DNA of 64,000 nt from Phialocephala subalpina (taxonomy: Eukaryota > Ascomycota > Leotiomycetes > Helotiales > Mollisiaceae), in assembly GCA_900073065.1 (NCBI GenBank), contig FJOG01000044.1:354235-418234 (forward strand), written 5' to 3'. The translations under genes were made by a program, and so were the position numbers. This document shows, piece after piece, positions 44,780 through 56,735 of the stretch. The notes under the pieces were generated by a model. The model had not been told where the DNA came from. It did no database searches and worked only from the letters and a program-made list of their open reading frames with translations. Numbering within the stretch: position 1 is the first letter of the stretch; each line of letters starts with the position of its first letter.

Positions 44780-46063
44780 TTAAATATGTGGCAGAAAATT
44801 AGACCAGTTAACATCCAAATACAACTGCGCAGGCAGAGCTCTCAACGTAATCAACGACTCCGTCAACACAATCAGTCTTGCCCCAATGTATGCAAGGACA
44901 AACGGTCCATGGACAGCCAATTTCGCCCAGTAAGGCAGCATTTCTGCAACCTCCAGAATGCTTGTCGCTCCTTCGACCCCGAATATTGTTCTACCAATCC
45001 AAGGCGCGAAGTATGTTCCAAGTGGTAAGGCGATGCAGTACACGGTGATGAGACCGAGATCTGCGAAGTTGGCGATGGTCCAGAGATACCATTCTGGTCG
45101 TGAGGGAAAGGCGAGGAGCCAGCCGACTGAGAGATGGAGTCCGAAATAAATTATCTGGAAGAACAAGCAGTACCACATCATGCTCCACGTTATGCCTTCA
45201 GCGGGCAGGATGCGAGTATTCGGGAATGTCTGACGAGGTTTCGGATGCTTATCTTTGCCGTGGTCGAAAACGACGCCTATGCCGAACCAGAAGGGTGTGA
45301 TGAGACTCTTTGCGTCGGGCGGACTGCTGACGAAGTCGAGGGGTGTAAAAGTGTATTGTTCTCGGGCTTCTTCCTTTTCGTTGATCTCGGCGATGGAGAT
45401 GTCCATCTGCAGGATCTCTGGTCGTAGTGGATCGAGTGGCTTGTAGTACCAGAAGAAGTAATCATGGAGTGTGCAGAGGATGAATGCCAGTGTTGTCAAC
45501 TCGAGTGGTGACAGCCCGATATGTTGGATTCCCCGCCCAATACACTGAAGGCTAAACCATGCGATCTGGATCAGGGTAATCAGACGCGCGAACCCGTCTG
45601 CCTTGTCAATCGATTTGATATCTTCCTGGCTGATGTGCGGCATCGCGATGTAGTTCTTCTGGACGAGGAAGGAGAGCTGGTGGCTGTCCACAGGAAAAGA
45701 TTGAGTGTCCGGCGGTTGAACCCTGATTCCTCCCATGTCTGCAAAGAATCCATGTCGTACCGTCCACTGCATATATCCCATATCACGGAATATTCGAACT
45801 GATTGATACGCGGAAAGCCATTGCTCGGCCGCTGTAGCAACGAGGACTTCGGGGAAGAAAATGGCAAAGAGTTGCCATCGAAATTTGTAGACGATGAACC
45901 GAAGGCTTCCATCCTCACCTGGTCGAGGAAAGTTGAGGCAGAGACATGTCCAGGTGCAGAGGTAGATAGTCGAGAGGGAGCTCCACAGGATATCGCTCGT
46001 CCCTCGATCGTTCCCGGATGAAATCCAACCCCATTTCAAGTTTGTCGCAATATTTGGGTCCAT
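44780..46063 (-). CDS. Fungal multipass membrane protein of unknown function
   Basis: Single exon, 427 residues. The N-terminus (GWISSGNDRGTSDILWSSLSTIYLCTWTCLCLNFP) and the C-terminus (YLDVNWSNFLPHI) are hallmarks of a common ascomycete membrane family whose biochemical role is unknown. I count about seven hydrophobic segments, for example FARLITLIQIAWFSLQCI, LTTLAFILCTLHDYFFWYY, MMWYCLFFQIIYFGLHLSVGWLLAF and PFVLAYIGARLIVLTESLITL. It appears intact. Confidence 0.82.
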   Translation of the reverse strand: MDPNIATNLKWGWISSGNDRGTSDILWSSLSTIYLCTWTCLCLNFPRPGEDGSLRFIVYKFRWQLFAIFFPEVLVATAAEQWLSAYQSVRIFRDMGYMQWTVRHGFFADMGGIRVQPPDTQSFPVDSHQLSFLVQKNYIAMPHISQEDIKSIDKADGFARLITLIQIAWFSLQCIGRGIQHIGLSPLELTTLAFILCTLHDYFFWYYKPLDPLRPEILQMDISIAEINEKEEAREQYTFTPLDFVSSPPDAKSLITPFWFGIGVVFDHGKDKHPKPRQTFPNTRILPAEGITWSMMWYCLFFQIIYFGLHLSVGWLLAFPSRPEWYLWTIANFADLGLITVYCIALPLGTYFAPWIGRTIFGVEGATSILEVAEMLPYWAKLAVHGPFVLAYIGARLIVLTESLITLRALPAQLYLDVNWSNFLPHI

Positions 46064-47057
46064 CCGTTCTGCGCGGGTTCCTTCGCCGAGTGGGGGGTCT
46101 TGAATTCGGACCTCAACATAACGAAAGTTGGTGAATCCTAGAACACCGGGGGATGGAGGACTGAAGACACTTTATCTCCATGATACAGAAATAGAATAAG
46201 AGGGCGTCGACTAGAGCCGCTCGCGGGGGCTGGATTCCAGAAAGGTGGGATTAACAAAACCAGACAGCCATCGTGAGGTGCAGCAGCTTGGATGCCTGCT
46301 GATTTCGATCTGTAAGCACACTATAGTGACAGCCCTGTACTCCATAGGAGATGTGACGCGGCGGGCCGCGCGCTTACTGCTTGGGATCGAGGGGATCGAG
46401 GAGTCTGAGAGCATCAGCTGAAGATCTGGATGAACCACCATTGTGCGCCGCACACCACGAAACAGATAATCCACTTTCCTGAGACATTCTGCACTAGTCG
46501 TGCTTCGCACCCAATCGTTTCTGCATGCTGCTCGCATTTCAGAACGAATTAACTGCGGCGTAGATAGCAGGCTAATGCACTCAATAACGCCCCGGGCATC
46601 TGTGCGCATCTGGCCCCTAAACTCTTGGATATCTCAAATCATCCAGATTCTGGGAGTCGTGAAGCCATGGTGACTCTGACGATGACTCGGTGAGTGATGT
46701 CCCCTAGACAGTGCAAGATACGTGTCTCGTAGGGCTCAAGAGTGGTGTTGTAGAGAGATAAGAGAGGTGTATTTGCGGCCAGAGAAAGAGAGAAGTGGCA
46801 AAACAAGCAACCTCAGCCTCAGCCACATCTACCACTAGCCACACTAACCTTAGCTCCAGCCACTACGATTTCGGACTGGGCCGCTCCCCACAACAGCCCA
46901 TGAACGAGAAGCGAGAACTGCAACCTTCTTCTCCTTTTCACGTACCTCTTGCACACACTTCTCCACACTACCAGCTCGGGCACACCTCCTATCACCTACA
47001 CTCTTTAGCCCCGTCCTGGATACTACAGCCTCACCTCACCTCAATCCTCAATCCTTC
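46064..47057. promoter_or_regulatory. Shared intergenic region between divergent genes
   Basis: About 1 kb between the divergent membrane-protein gene and the DHCR24-like gene. No supported coding sequence. Confidence 0.4.
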
Positions 47058-48584
47058 ATGCCTCACGATGCAGCTATCAGCCGCATCGCCACCGCCGTAA
47101 AGGTTTTCTACTCCCGCAAAGAACCCTACCGCATCTTCCACGGCTCAACCAATAGCACCCGACCAAAGCAGCAACAAAGTTTCGTCGACATCAGCGCCTT
47201 ATCAAATGTCGTCAAAATCGATCCCACAGCCAAGACGGCTACCGTGGAGCCGAATGTGCCCATGGACAAACTCGTCGAGGCAACTCTCCAACATGGATTG
47301 ATCCCACCAGTTGTGATGGAGTTTCCTGGGATCACGGTTGGAGGTGGTTATGCGGGATCGGCTGGAGAGAGTAGCTCCTTTAAGTATGGGTATTTTGATC
47401 AGACGGTCAATTCGGTTGAGATGGTGTTAGCGAATGGGGATGTTGTCACGGCATCGAAGACTGAGAGACCGGATTTGTTTAAAGGAGCTGCTGGAGCGCT
47501 TGGGACTTTGGGGATCACAACTTTGATTGAGTTGCAGCTTATTCAAGCTAAGAAGTTCGTGAAGATCGAGTATCATCGAAGGAGCACTGTGTGTGACAGC
47601 ATCGAAAAGCTGCAGCAGGAGATCAAGGATCCATCAAATGATTATGTTGATGGCATAATCTACTCCAAGGATCATGGAGTTATCATTACTGGTCAGCTGA
47701 CCGATGAGATGCCAGAGGAGGTGAATCCACAGACATTCAGCAAGCCTTGGGATCCATGGTTCTACCTCCATGTAAAGGACAAGACGATCTCCGACACCTC
47801 TTCACATGTCACGGAATACATCCCTCTGGCAGAGTACCTCTTCCGCTATGACCGGGGAGGATTTTGGGTTGGCATCGAAGCATTCCGCTACTTCCCATTC
47901 GTCCCCTTCAACAAATTCACCCGTTGGTTCCTCGACGACTTTATCCACACCCGAATGCTCTACCGTGCCATGCACGGCAGCAGAAAGGAATTCGGCAACA
48001 TTGTCCAGGACTTATCCCTGCCATACTCAACTGCTGAGCAATTCATCGATTACACAGCTGAAGAGCTAGACATTTGGCCGTTATGGCTTTGTCCATTACG
48101 AGAAATGACACCGCCGACTTTCCATCCTTACACCACCCTCCCTGGACCAAGCGAAGATGTAAAGCCCATGCTGAATATTGGACTTTGGGGTAGAGCATCA
48201 GAAGATCTCGATACATTCGTTTCCCAGAACCGGCGCCTAGAATCCAAGCTCACAGAACTCGGAGGACGAAAAGTCCTCTACTCACACACCTACTACACCG
48301 AACCCGAATTCTGGTCCCTGTACGATAAATCCTGGTATGATAAGTTGCGAGAGAAGTATTCAGCGAGCAGTCTTTTGACGGTATATGATAAAGTGAAAGT
48401 TGATGTTAAAAAGGCGAAGGAAACGAGGGTTAACTTGGGGTGGAGCGAAAGATGGAGGGGTATGTGGCCGTTTGCAGGGTTGTTGGGCATTTTGGGGGCG
48501 ATTAGGAGTAAGGATTATTTGTTGCATCGGAATGCTGCTTGGAGGTATGGGGGGCCGGAGAAGAAGACGTTAAAGGAATCGTGA
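47058..48584 (+). CDS. FAD-dependent DHCR24/DIMINUTO-like sterol reductase
   Basis: Single exon, 508 residues, close to the length of human DHCR24. The N-terminus KVFYSRKEPYRIFHGSTNSTR is followed by the FAD-binding PCMH domain: VDISALSNVVKIDPTAKTATVEPNVPMDKLVEATL, then VVMEFPGITVGGGYAGSAGESSSFKYGYFD. The C-terminal part includes WLCPLREM and VLYSHTYYTEPEFWSLYDKSWYDKLREKY, as in delta(24)-sterol reductases. Family members reduce a side-chain double bond of sterols or related lipids. Fungal ergosterol synthesis does not need DHCR24 activity, so the true substrate is open. Confidence 0.88.
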   Translation: MPHDAAISRIATAVKVFYSRKEPYRIFHGSTNSTRPKQQQSFVDISALSNVVKIDPTAKTATVEPNVPMDKLVEATLQHGLIPPVVMEFPGITVGGGYAGSAGESSSFKYGYFDQTVNSVEMVLANGDVVTASKTERPDLFKGAAGALGTLGITTLIELQLIQAKKFVKIEYHRRSTVCDSIEKLQQEIKDPSNDYVDGIIYSKDHGVIITGQLTDEMPEEVNPQTFSKPWDPWFYLHVKDKTISDTSSHVTEYIPLAEYLFRYDRGGFWVGIEAFRYFPFVPFNKFTRWFLDDFIHTRMLYRAMHGSRKEFGNIVQDLSLPYSTAEQFIDYTAEELDIWPLWLCPLREMTPPTFHPYTTLPGPSEDVKPMLNIGLWGRASEDLDTFVSQNRRLESKLTELGGRKVLYSHTYYTEPEFWSLYDKSWYDKLREKYSASSLLTVYDKVKVDVKKAKETRVNLGWSERWRGMWPFAGLLGILGAIRSKDYLLHRNAAWRYGGPEKKTLKES

Positions 48585-49864
48585 GGCACTTGGGTGGGAG
48601 CAGGACGACTGAACCGACGACAGATTGTACAGTACGATCAACGACTTCGAGGACAGAACACCAAATCGCCTCTCTAGTCACAAGCATGACTTTGGCGATG
48701 TGGGTTGATGCTGGAAGTTCTTCTTTTCGGCACGACTTTGAACAAAACTTCTACGCAACTTGTCTCCGAAGTGAGGACCGACATTTGGAGAAGGAATTTT
48801 GTTGCACATCGCAGGCCCCCCGAGCATTTCCTCTACGAATACGGTTCGTTTCAACGCCGTCCGGGTCCTCCCTAGAATTCGCCCCGGGCCGCCTTAACGG
48901 AGCCCGGGTCGTCTGTTCATGCAATTTGGGTAGTCCCCAACGCAGACCGGGTCACTTATTCATTCCGTCCGGGTGTCCTTCCTCGAAGCCCGGGTCTCTC
49001 TTCGCTCGTAGCTGGGTTGTCCTTCCCGTTTACTGTCTGGGTGTCGACGAGATGCCTGCGATGTGCAACAAAACCTCTTTGTTATCACTTAAAGTGTAGA
49101 ACGGACATTGAGCGGGTCTTGTTGCGTGTCGCATGAGTATCCGCAGGCCCTCCACGGTAATTTCGAAGCCGGGTCTGAGCAGTCATCACGTCCTGTCTCC
49201 TGTTTACAGTCTGGGGTAGTGGAGGAGGCTTGCGATGTGCCATGAAACCTCTTTTTTTGCATTATTTTGAGTCGAAGACGGACACTGCGACTGTAGTTTT
49301 GCGCGTTCCAATGTCCCATATTCTAACCGTCTGCTTTGCTGTCCCAAGGAGAGTCTTCACCTGCAAGAGGTAGCGAGTCACGCGCCAGCTAGTCTTCTTC
49401 CTTTCACCGTTGTATCTTTCTTCTCCTCCTTGATTTATAATCTGTCCCGCCTATCAGATACGATAGGGTCTTCACCTCCACCACCGTTTCTATTCCAGCA
49501 TGATAGTGGCTCAAATTTGAGCTCGCGCCCCCTGCCGAGTGAGTACCGGTCACTTTTCGGAGACATTTCCGAGTGTATGTATGGAGCCTCAGCATGACAT
49601 TGAAGCTTTCTGAATTTTATGATTATCTATCAGACACCTCTTGCAGCTTGAGACTTCACTGTTCCAGACCATATTGCGTGCTTGGTGAAGCAATGGGTTG
49701 AAGTATAAGAAGGATGGCCGCGTCGTATGACAAACGTTTCTCAAACCAACATCCGACATCACCACCAACTCTCAAAATCTTATATCTTATAAGATCTTCC
49801 GAGATCTTCCTTTTTCACTCTTAGTTACCTTTAAAACATTGACTAATTCTTGTATACATTCGAA
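48585..49864. other. Intergenic region rich in CCGGGT motifs and inverted repeats
   Basis: About 1.3 kb. Between 48,855 and 49,040 the motif CCGGGT or a close variant recurs about every 15-45 bases. TTTTGTTGCACATCGCAGGC at 48,797-48,816 is the exact reverse complement of 49,051-49,070. The stretch from about 49,029 recurs in diverged form from about 49,201. It has the feel of a decayed mobile element. Confidence 0.6.
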
Positions 49865-51248
49865 ATGGCACCCATCAAAGTAGGACTCATCGGCCTTTCA
49901 GGAGCCCCACCAGACAAATACGAAGGCGTGTCATGGACTCCTTCCGCTCACCTCCCCTATCTCCTCGCTTCGCCGCACTATGAGATCGTCGCTTTACTCA
50001 ACACATCTATCTCCTCAGGCAAAGTAGCCGCTGCTCGCTACAATCTTCCCGAGAGCACGAAGACTTATGAGAACCCCGAAGGCAAGCCAATTTCTGCTTG
50101 TAGGAGGAGTGAGGTGCTGACGAGACGACAGATTTGGCGAACGATAAAGATGTAGATCTCGTCGTCTGTTCAGTCCGAGTTGACAGTCATTTCAACACCG
50201 TGAAGCCAAGTCTCGAAGCCGGCAAAGCAGTATTCGTCGAATGGCCTTTGGACAAGAACGTTCACCTTGCCAAAGAAATGTCTTCCCTCGCCTCCAAACA
50301 CGACTGCCGCACAATTGTCGGGTTGCAAGCTTCTTACGACCCAGTCTTGCGATTGTTGAAGAAGACGATTGAGGAAGGGAGGATTGGAAAGGTGTTGGGT
50401 AGTAGTATTTGGGGGAGTCAGGGAAATGGTGGTGAGACGGAGGTTAAGAATGTGAGATATTTTTTGGATCGAGAAGTTGGTGGGAACTTGGTGAGTATTA
50501 GGTGGGGACATGCTATTGAGGTCATTACTTCCGGTACTCCTCTCTTCTCTCTGCCTTCTCTCCCTCGCAAGCTCGGAATGGAGGCTGACGAATGGAAATA
50601 GTCTTAGGAGAATTCGAACCCGGATGGCAAAGTCTGATGTCGAACCGCCATGAGTTCAAAGACATTATTGATCCTGCGAAGGGGGGAGAGGTAGTGGAGA
50701 AAGGGAAGAGGAACACGGTTCCGGATCAGATCATGTTCCAGGCTACGACTGAGAAAGATGATAGTCCTGTTTCCATTCACTTGAGAGGCGGGGCAACATT
50801 TCCTGGTACCCCGGCTTTTGAATGGAGGATCCAAGGCTCGAAAGGGGAGTTGAGACTTACGAGCTCAAGTGCGAACCTGAACCTGGGGAGGCCGGATATG
50901 AAGGTTCAGACGTGGGATAAAGGGACTGGGGTTGTTGGGAGGCCTGGTACAAAGGTCGAGTTGTGGGATCAAGGGACCGGGAATGTTGAGGTGAGTGAAG
51001 ACCGGCTCATAGTTTTGGGTTTTTGACATAGCTAACGACGAGATTTTCAGGTCCTAGAGCCGGAAGAGGATGAGTGGGATGCGAATGAGGAGAAAGGATT
51101 TGTATTTGCGGTGGGTAATATTGCCAGGTTGTATGAGGCGTATCGGAAGGGGGAGTGGATTCCTGATTTTGAGTGGGGAGTGAAGAGGCATCAATTGATT
51201 GAAGACATGTGGCAAGCCTTTGACGAGGCGGAGGCGAAGAAGGTTTGA
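49865..51248 (+). CDS. Gfo/Idh/MocA-family NAD(P)-dependent dehydrogenase (Gal80-like)
   Basis: Exons 49865-50081, 50132-50533, 50602-50990 and 51051-51248; about 401 residues. The N-terminal Rossmann fold starts KVGLIGLSGAPPDKYEGVSWTPSAHLPYL, and the family motif is AVFVEWPLDKNVHLAKEM (usual form EKP, here EWP). The C-terminal domain includes FLDREVGGNLVSIRWGHAIEVI. EWP and the extended GLSG loop resemble Gal80-type fungal members, which may be regulatory or catalytic. The first intron (50082-50131) uses a GC donor (GCAAGC) with a CTGAC branch and CAG acceptor. The three later splice pairs are standard. Confidence 0.87.
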
Positions 51249-51350
51249 GGCACTTCTGACGGTGGCCTTTGGGAAGCCTGCTATCTTTCCATTGTTCTAG
51301 ATGCGAAAGAACTTTGTTTGCTCTTAAAAGCATGACCCGCATCTCTCAAC

Positions 51351-53043
51351 TTACAACTCTCGATCCATCATGGCCTCAACCCTGAAGCTTGGTAGATTGT
51401 CTTCCGCTGGCTTGACTCCATCCTTCTGCATCTTCAACGCCACAGCGTCGACGTCTCTCCAAACTCTCAAGATATTGCCTCCAACAACCTTCGCGGCGTC
51501 GCTATCGCTGATGCCTCGCTTCAACATCTCCGCCACCAAATCCGGATACTTACTCACATCATCCAATCCTTCCGGCGTACTCGGAATCCCATCAAAATCA
51601 CTCCCGAGTCCAACATGTTCGTACCCAATCAAATCCCCAATATGCTTTATGTGTGTAACGACGTGTTCTAATGTGTTGTTTGCTAGGAAGAAATCGGGAA
51701 TTCCATTTCCGGCGGAGGAGTGGGGAATGCAGGATATGAAGTCGGGGGCGAAGTTTATCATTACGATGCTGTTGCGATTCTTGACGAGATGCAAGATGTC
51801 ATCTGGAACATTCCGGGGATGAGGACAGATGGTGTAGGCGGACGAGTGGGAGAACATTATTGGGGCGGCGGAACCTTCCCAGTCCTCTTTTCCAGCGAGG
51901 ACGTCGTGCATGGTGTCTGTACTGACATGACTTAGGTCCACAATGACACCCAGCCGATTCATCTCCTTAATGACCTCTTTTCCATCCTCAGAAACTCCTT
52001 TCCAATAGGGTTTCGACTTCTCAGACTTCCCTTCGGAGTTCGTGGTAATAGCGGCATCGGCGTATTTGTTGTGGCAGTTGTGAGTCAGTGTTGCGTAGCG
52101 GACACCAAGGGAGTGGTAGTGTCGGAGATTGGAGAGGGAGTTGCCGATTTGGTGGAGGCCTTCGATGATGATGGGGGAGATTAGTTGGCCGGATTTGAAG
52201 GCAGAGAGGGCGGTGCTGCTGTTGACGGTTGGTGGGGAGAAGTCTTTTGGGTAGGCGGCTGTGAGGCGGGTGAGGACGTCGATTTGGGTGAGTGTGAAGG
52301 CGACACATGGGAGGTGTTAGTCTACCTTCGTTTCAAAAGCTTAGAAGTGGTTCAATGTCCCAGCTTCGGAAAATAAATGCCTTAGGAAAGGTTGACGAGA
52401 AAGTCCAGGTGAGCTTGGGACATTGAAGACCACCATATTTTTCAACAACATCAAAAGGTTTGACTTACTATCAGCATAGTTGGCATCGGAGAAGTCGAAG
52501 CCATCTTTTGGACACGGCACAAAGGCACTCCAGAAAGCCCCTCCGTTCATCCCCTGCCTTAAGCGAGGCAGGTCAACGTGGTATGGCATACCACCTTCCT
52601 CAAACGGTTTCTTGAATTTATCATCATAGATATGATTGTCGAAACCAAATCTGATCATGATAGCAAGATCATTGTGGCCATCTGTGAACTGTGAGCGAAG
52701 ATCTTCTGAGACACATGAATCACATACCAATCAGCGGGGTATCTGAGAGGATCCGGTGAACCCGCTGCTCAATGGTCAATGGACCTGGCTTGTCCCCCCA
52801 GAAACTATCAGGTAGGAATATAAAGACTACACTCAGTAGAAGAGCGAGTCCAAAGACCATTGCCATGATATCGTTGACTAAATGTCGCTTTGGGTCGAAA
52901 TCGTCCTCATCTTCTCCCTCATTGTCCCCAATATCGGCTTCGTAATCATATAAATTTTTCGAGCTGGAAGGCCTTGAGCCTATGATCTCGGGGGTCTTTT
53001 CATCTTTGGGCAACAAGTGATCCTTCTCCGTAAGTAAAGGCAT
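51351..53043 (-). CDS. Membrane dipeptidase (peptidase family M19) with N-terminal membrane anchor
   Basis: The start at 53043 gives an acidic cytosolic leader, then a membrane helix ([20 protein letters not shown]). Metal-binding parts of M19 are present: DGHNDLA (His and Asp), [32 protein letters not shown] (bridging Glu), [15 protein letters not shown] and GLGSDFDG. Such enzymes hydrolyse dipeptides at membranes. The first intron is 52682-52727. The second starts at 52468 (GTAAGT). Its acceptor is uncertain. The nearest AG leads into TAA at 52317-52319, just before [14 protein letters not shown], which reads as normal M19 sequence. A later CACAG keeps frame but drops about 15 residues. So either alternative splicing or a recent nonsense change is present. 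Confidence 0.85.
52351..52427. repeat. Intronic inverted repeat with TTCAATGTCCCA arms
   Basis: Perfect 12-bp arms, TTCAATGTCCCA at 52351-52362 and TGGGACATTGAA at 52416-52427, separated by 53 bases, inside the second intron of the dipeptidase gene. The core is the same as in the YTM1 intron at 24281-24311. Confidence 0.85.
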
Positions 53044-53562
53044 AATTTTGAAGATATATACAAAATATTGATCAGACTTGTCGTTCATCTGAAGTGGGAG
53101 AGTTGACGTGCTCAAAGCGTAGATAAGGTCACGTGCCTATCACATATCACGCTAATCTATTTTCGACACCTTCGCCTTATGATCGACACTCGTCACTCTG
53201 GCCATGGGGAATTCCTTGCACTGAGAAATACGAACCTCATGCGTGTGAATGCCTTCATCTTTTCTCTTATTCTGCGACCAGCAGCCAGCTTTCTTCGTTA
53301 CTTCTGCGCGCTCTTAAAGACCGGCCTCGCGACACGTATTCACGATCCTTCTCCCTTCCAACTTTGACAGGGTTCCCAGCTGAAGGAAGGAAAGCTGAGC
53401 TCCCTCCTGAATCAACACTTGCCAACTCACCAGTCATTCGTTCACACCCGCATCCGCAACGCCCTCGCATAGCTAGACCTGTCTCACTTGACCCAAGACT
53501 TTTTACCGTCCTTTTCTACATCCTTCATCCAACCTGCAGCTGCAGACCATAATTCTCCAATC
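53044..53562. promoter_or_regulatory. Shared intergenic region between dipeptidase and Rgd2 genes
   Basis: About 0.5 kb between divergent genes. It holds both promoters. Open frames here show no domain. Confidence 0.4.
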
Positions 53563-56345
53563 ATGCCTGGCTTCGCGGACTCGTTTTGGTCGGCAGACTA
53601 TGCAGGAGGTAAGAACACAATAGGGAATGGATTCGCAGATGCTGATGATGGATAGGGCTCGGTGTGCTCTTCGGCAAGTTACAGCAAGGTGTTCAGGAGA
53701 ACCAGCAGATGCTCACGATAGCCCGGATGCGAGCTGAAGCCGAAGATTTGTATGGCATGAAATTAGGGGAAATCGGATCTGCTACGGACAGATTGAGCGG
53801 TGGCTTCTCTCGAGATGATGGAGCAAGTGTCAAGAAGGTTGGGGAGCACACCGGAGGAGATGGAAAATAGCTGCTGACTGTTGACCTAGGCATACGATGG
53901 AGTACGAACAGAGATGGAAGAAGCTGCGAAGAACCATCGAAAAATCGCCCAGAGTATTCGAGACCTTGTCGTGGCACCGTTCACGAGATGGTGCGATGCC
54001 CACGAATCTCGAGTCCAGAATTCACAAGACGACCTTCAAGCACGGATAAAGCTGCACGACAAACAGGCCGAGACAGTCAGGAAGCTGCGAAGCCATTACT
54101 TCACGAAATGCAGACTGGTCGAAGACATCGAAGAAGAGAACAAGCTCGCCTTCCAAGACCCTGAGACCAGTCCGAAGCCCAAAGTCCCCGAGATCAAGAT
54201 ATCAGACAATCGCGAGGAGGAGGACGAGGAGCCTTTTGAGATTGGCGATGAGCTCTATCAACCCGAGCAAGTCAGGAAGATCCTCGCGCACCTCTTGAAT
54301 ACGATAAAGCTGGGCGAGACGAAGGTTCCCATTCTCGGTACATATATGAATACTACAAGCGGCGCAGACATCGTGGAGTATTTCCAGAAGTTCATGGGAG
54401 CAACAAGTGTCAGTCATGCAGAGCGCATTGGACAGGACTTGATCACGAATGGATTTCTGCGACTTATCGGCAACGTGGGAAGCGTCTTTGCGAACAGCTC
54501 GAAGATGTTCTACCAGTGGAAGCCGAAAGCCTTCCAATTGTCTGGTGTGCCAGAGAAGAAGGTGCCCATGGGTCGAACATTCTCGATTGCTTCCAACACC
54601 GACTCTATCGATTCGCCTGTTGTTGGCACCGTGAGCGACTACCTGGCTGGATGGAACCCACTGAATACACAACACCCGAACGAGACACCGGGCGATCGAT
54701 TGCGAAGAGAGGCTGCAGAGGCTGACGAGAGATACAAGGCAAGCGTCCGAAAGCTCGACCTGCTGAGATGTCAGCTTGAAGAGGCTATCATCGAGCACCT
54801 GAGATATCTGGAGCGATGCGAACTTGACAGACTAAAGGCGATCAAGACCATCATTTTGGACTTCTCTGGGACCATCAGCAATGTCATCCCCAGCTTGCAA
54901 TCCACTGTTGACAAGATGATGCTCTTTCAAGAGACTGTCCAGCCAGTAGGAGATCTCAGATATCTGCTGGAAAATTACCGCACTGGTGGCTTCGCGCCCA
55001 AGGTTGTGGTGTACGAGAATTACTACAACTCGGCCGATGAGCAGACCTTTGGTGTTGATCTTGAAGCTCGTGCAAGGGCCGACCGAAAGAGAGTTCCTGC
55101 CCTTATTACTTCGATTCTGACTTTCTTGGATCACCGATACCCGGACCTTGAGGGCGATGAAGCCAGACGAAGCGTCTGGCTTGTTGAAGTCCCACTGCAT
55201 CAGACTCACAGGATACGAGCAGCATTGAATACTGGCAAAGGATTTGGCATCGAGGCGTTGGAACCCTATGAAATTCCCATCATTGCGAACGCACTCAAGT
55301 TGTACTTGCTAGAACTACCAGGTATGTCCATGTTCGTGGAGATTGCTGGCTATTGCTAACCTTCGTAGATTCTCTGGTTTCATCTCATGTTTACGAAATT
55401 ATGAAAACGATCTATTCTACCCCGGCATCCGAGTCCACGGACTCGGCACGCATTTCAGTTCTGCAGAACACCCTCAGCCAATTACGACTTTCGAATATCG
55501 CGACCCTCGACGCCCTAATGACCCACTTCACCAGACTCATCGAACTCACTTCAGCTGACGAGGCATACATTGCAGCTCTTGCAACAAGTCTCGCTCCTTG
55601 CATCTTGAGACCCAGGACCGAAACCTCCATGACGATGGAGGAAAGATACTCTTACCGCCTAATCCGAGATCTCTTTGCCCACAAGGATGCCATCTTCTCC
55701 GAACTCAAGCGCGCCTCATCCCTAACCCATAGCATTAGTGTCGACACCAGACCCCGCGCCATTAGCACCGATGAGAGCAACCGCAAGGCCAACATGGAAG
55801 CCCGTGCTCGAGCCATTATATCAGCAGGATCTCGCAGCCGTGCCACCAGTCCAGCTCCTTCACCACGAGGACACCGCAGAGATCGCAGCTCAGGCGGTCC
55901 GGAAACCAGATTCCCAATCCAGACCTCCCCAACCAACGCCGCCGAAGCCAGAACGCCAAGAACGACTGCCGGCATGAGACAGAGTCTCGAGGTTCCGAGT
56001 GATTCTGCTCCAGTCGTAGCTGCTGAGCCAACAAATGGTACGCCACTGCAGCCAATCACCAACGGATCCGCAGATGCCCCAGCTCAAGCCAGTGCGACTT
56101 ACATGCCAGGTATAGGTGACGGCTTGGAAGACATCGGTATCGAGAAGAGAAATAGTTTGGGTAGATCTGGACCAGCTTCTGGTGGAAGATATACGAGAAG
56201 ACCTGTGGGCTTAAATAACAGGATGAGCACGGATCATATCAATAAGCGGGACAGTGTGGCGAGTTTGGGTGGTAATGAATCTTCTGATAGTCCTATTGGT
56301 AGTAGGGTTGGTGTGTCTTTGACGGATAAACCGATGGATGATTGA
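53563..56345 (+). CDS. RGD2: Rho GTPase-activating protein Rgd2 (F-BAR, DEP, RhoGAP)
   Basis: Exons 53563-53608, 53656-53837, 53890-55321 and 55369-56345; about 878 residues. The N-terminus FADSFWSADYAGGLGVLFGKLQQGVQEN begins an F-BAR (FCH) coiled region, interrupted by a DEP domain (about residues 210-310, LGETKVPILGTYMNTTSGADIVEYFQKF and IGQDLITNGFLRLIG). The RhoGAP domain follows (FGVDLEARARADRKRVPALITSILTFLDHRY, then IANALKLYLLELPDSLVS). The Ser/Arg/Pro-rich tail is disordered. Rgd2 stimulates GTP hydrolysis by Cdc42/Rho5-type GTPases in polarity and wall integrity. Domain order matches the family exactly. Confidence 0.93.
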
Positions 56346-56735
56346 GTAATGGCGTTGGAAGAGGGAGGGTAATTGGTATTGCGAATTGATATTGAGGAGA
56401 GAGGGGAGAATGTGTATCTATGTGTGTATGATAGAGGTATGAGGTCTCTGACATTCCGTGAAATGAATATGCGGTGGTTGATACCCTTACTTTCTAAGCC
56501 CCTTCCCTTGTTTTCTTCATTGCCTCAGCTGATGACCTGGGGTTTCGTAAGGCATTTGGGTAGAAAGTCTGGTTCTGGATCAGTACATTTGAGATGCAGA
56601 AGTTTGAGCCCGATGACAGAGTTTGCTCGAAATCGTTGATTATCCACGAGAATGCTGGCGAGAGCCAATGCCCATCCAACTGATTATGATATCTATGCCT
56701 TTTACTCAATACATTCGTCCTCGCTGCTATCATTC
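56346..56735. other. Intergenic region between converging genes
   Basis: 3' flank of Rgd2. Nothing supported. Confidence 0.35.
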
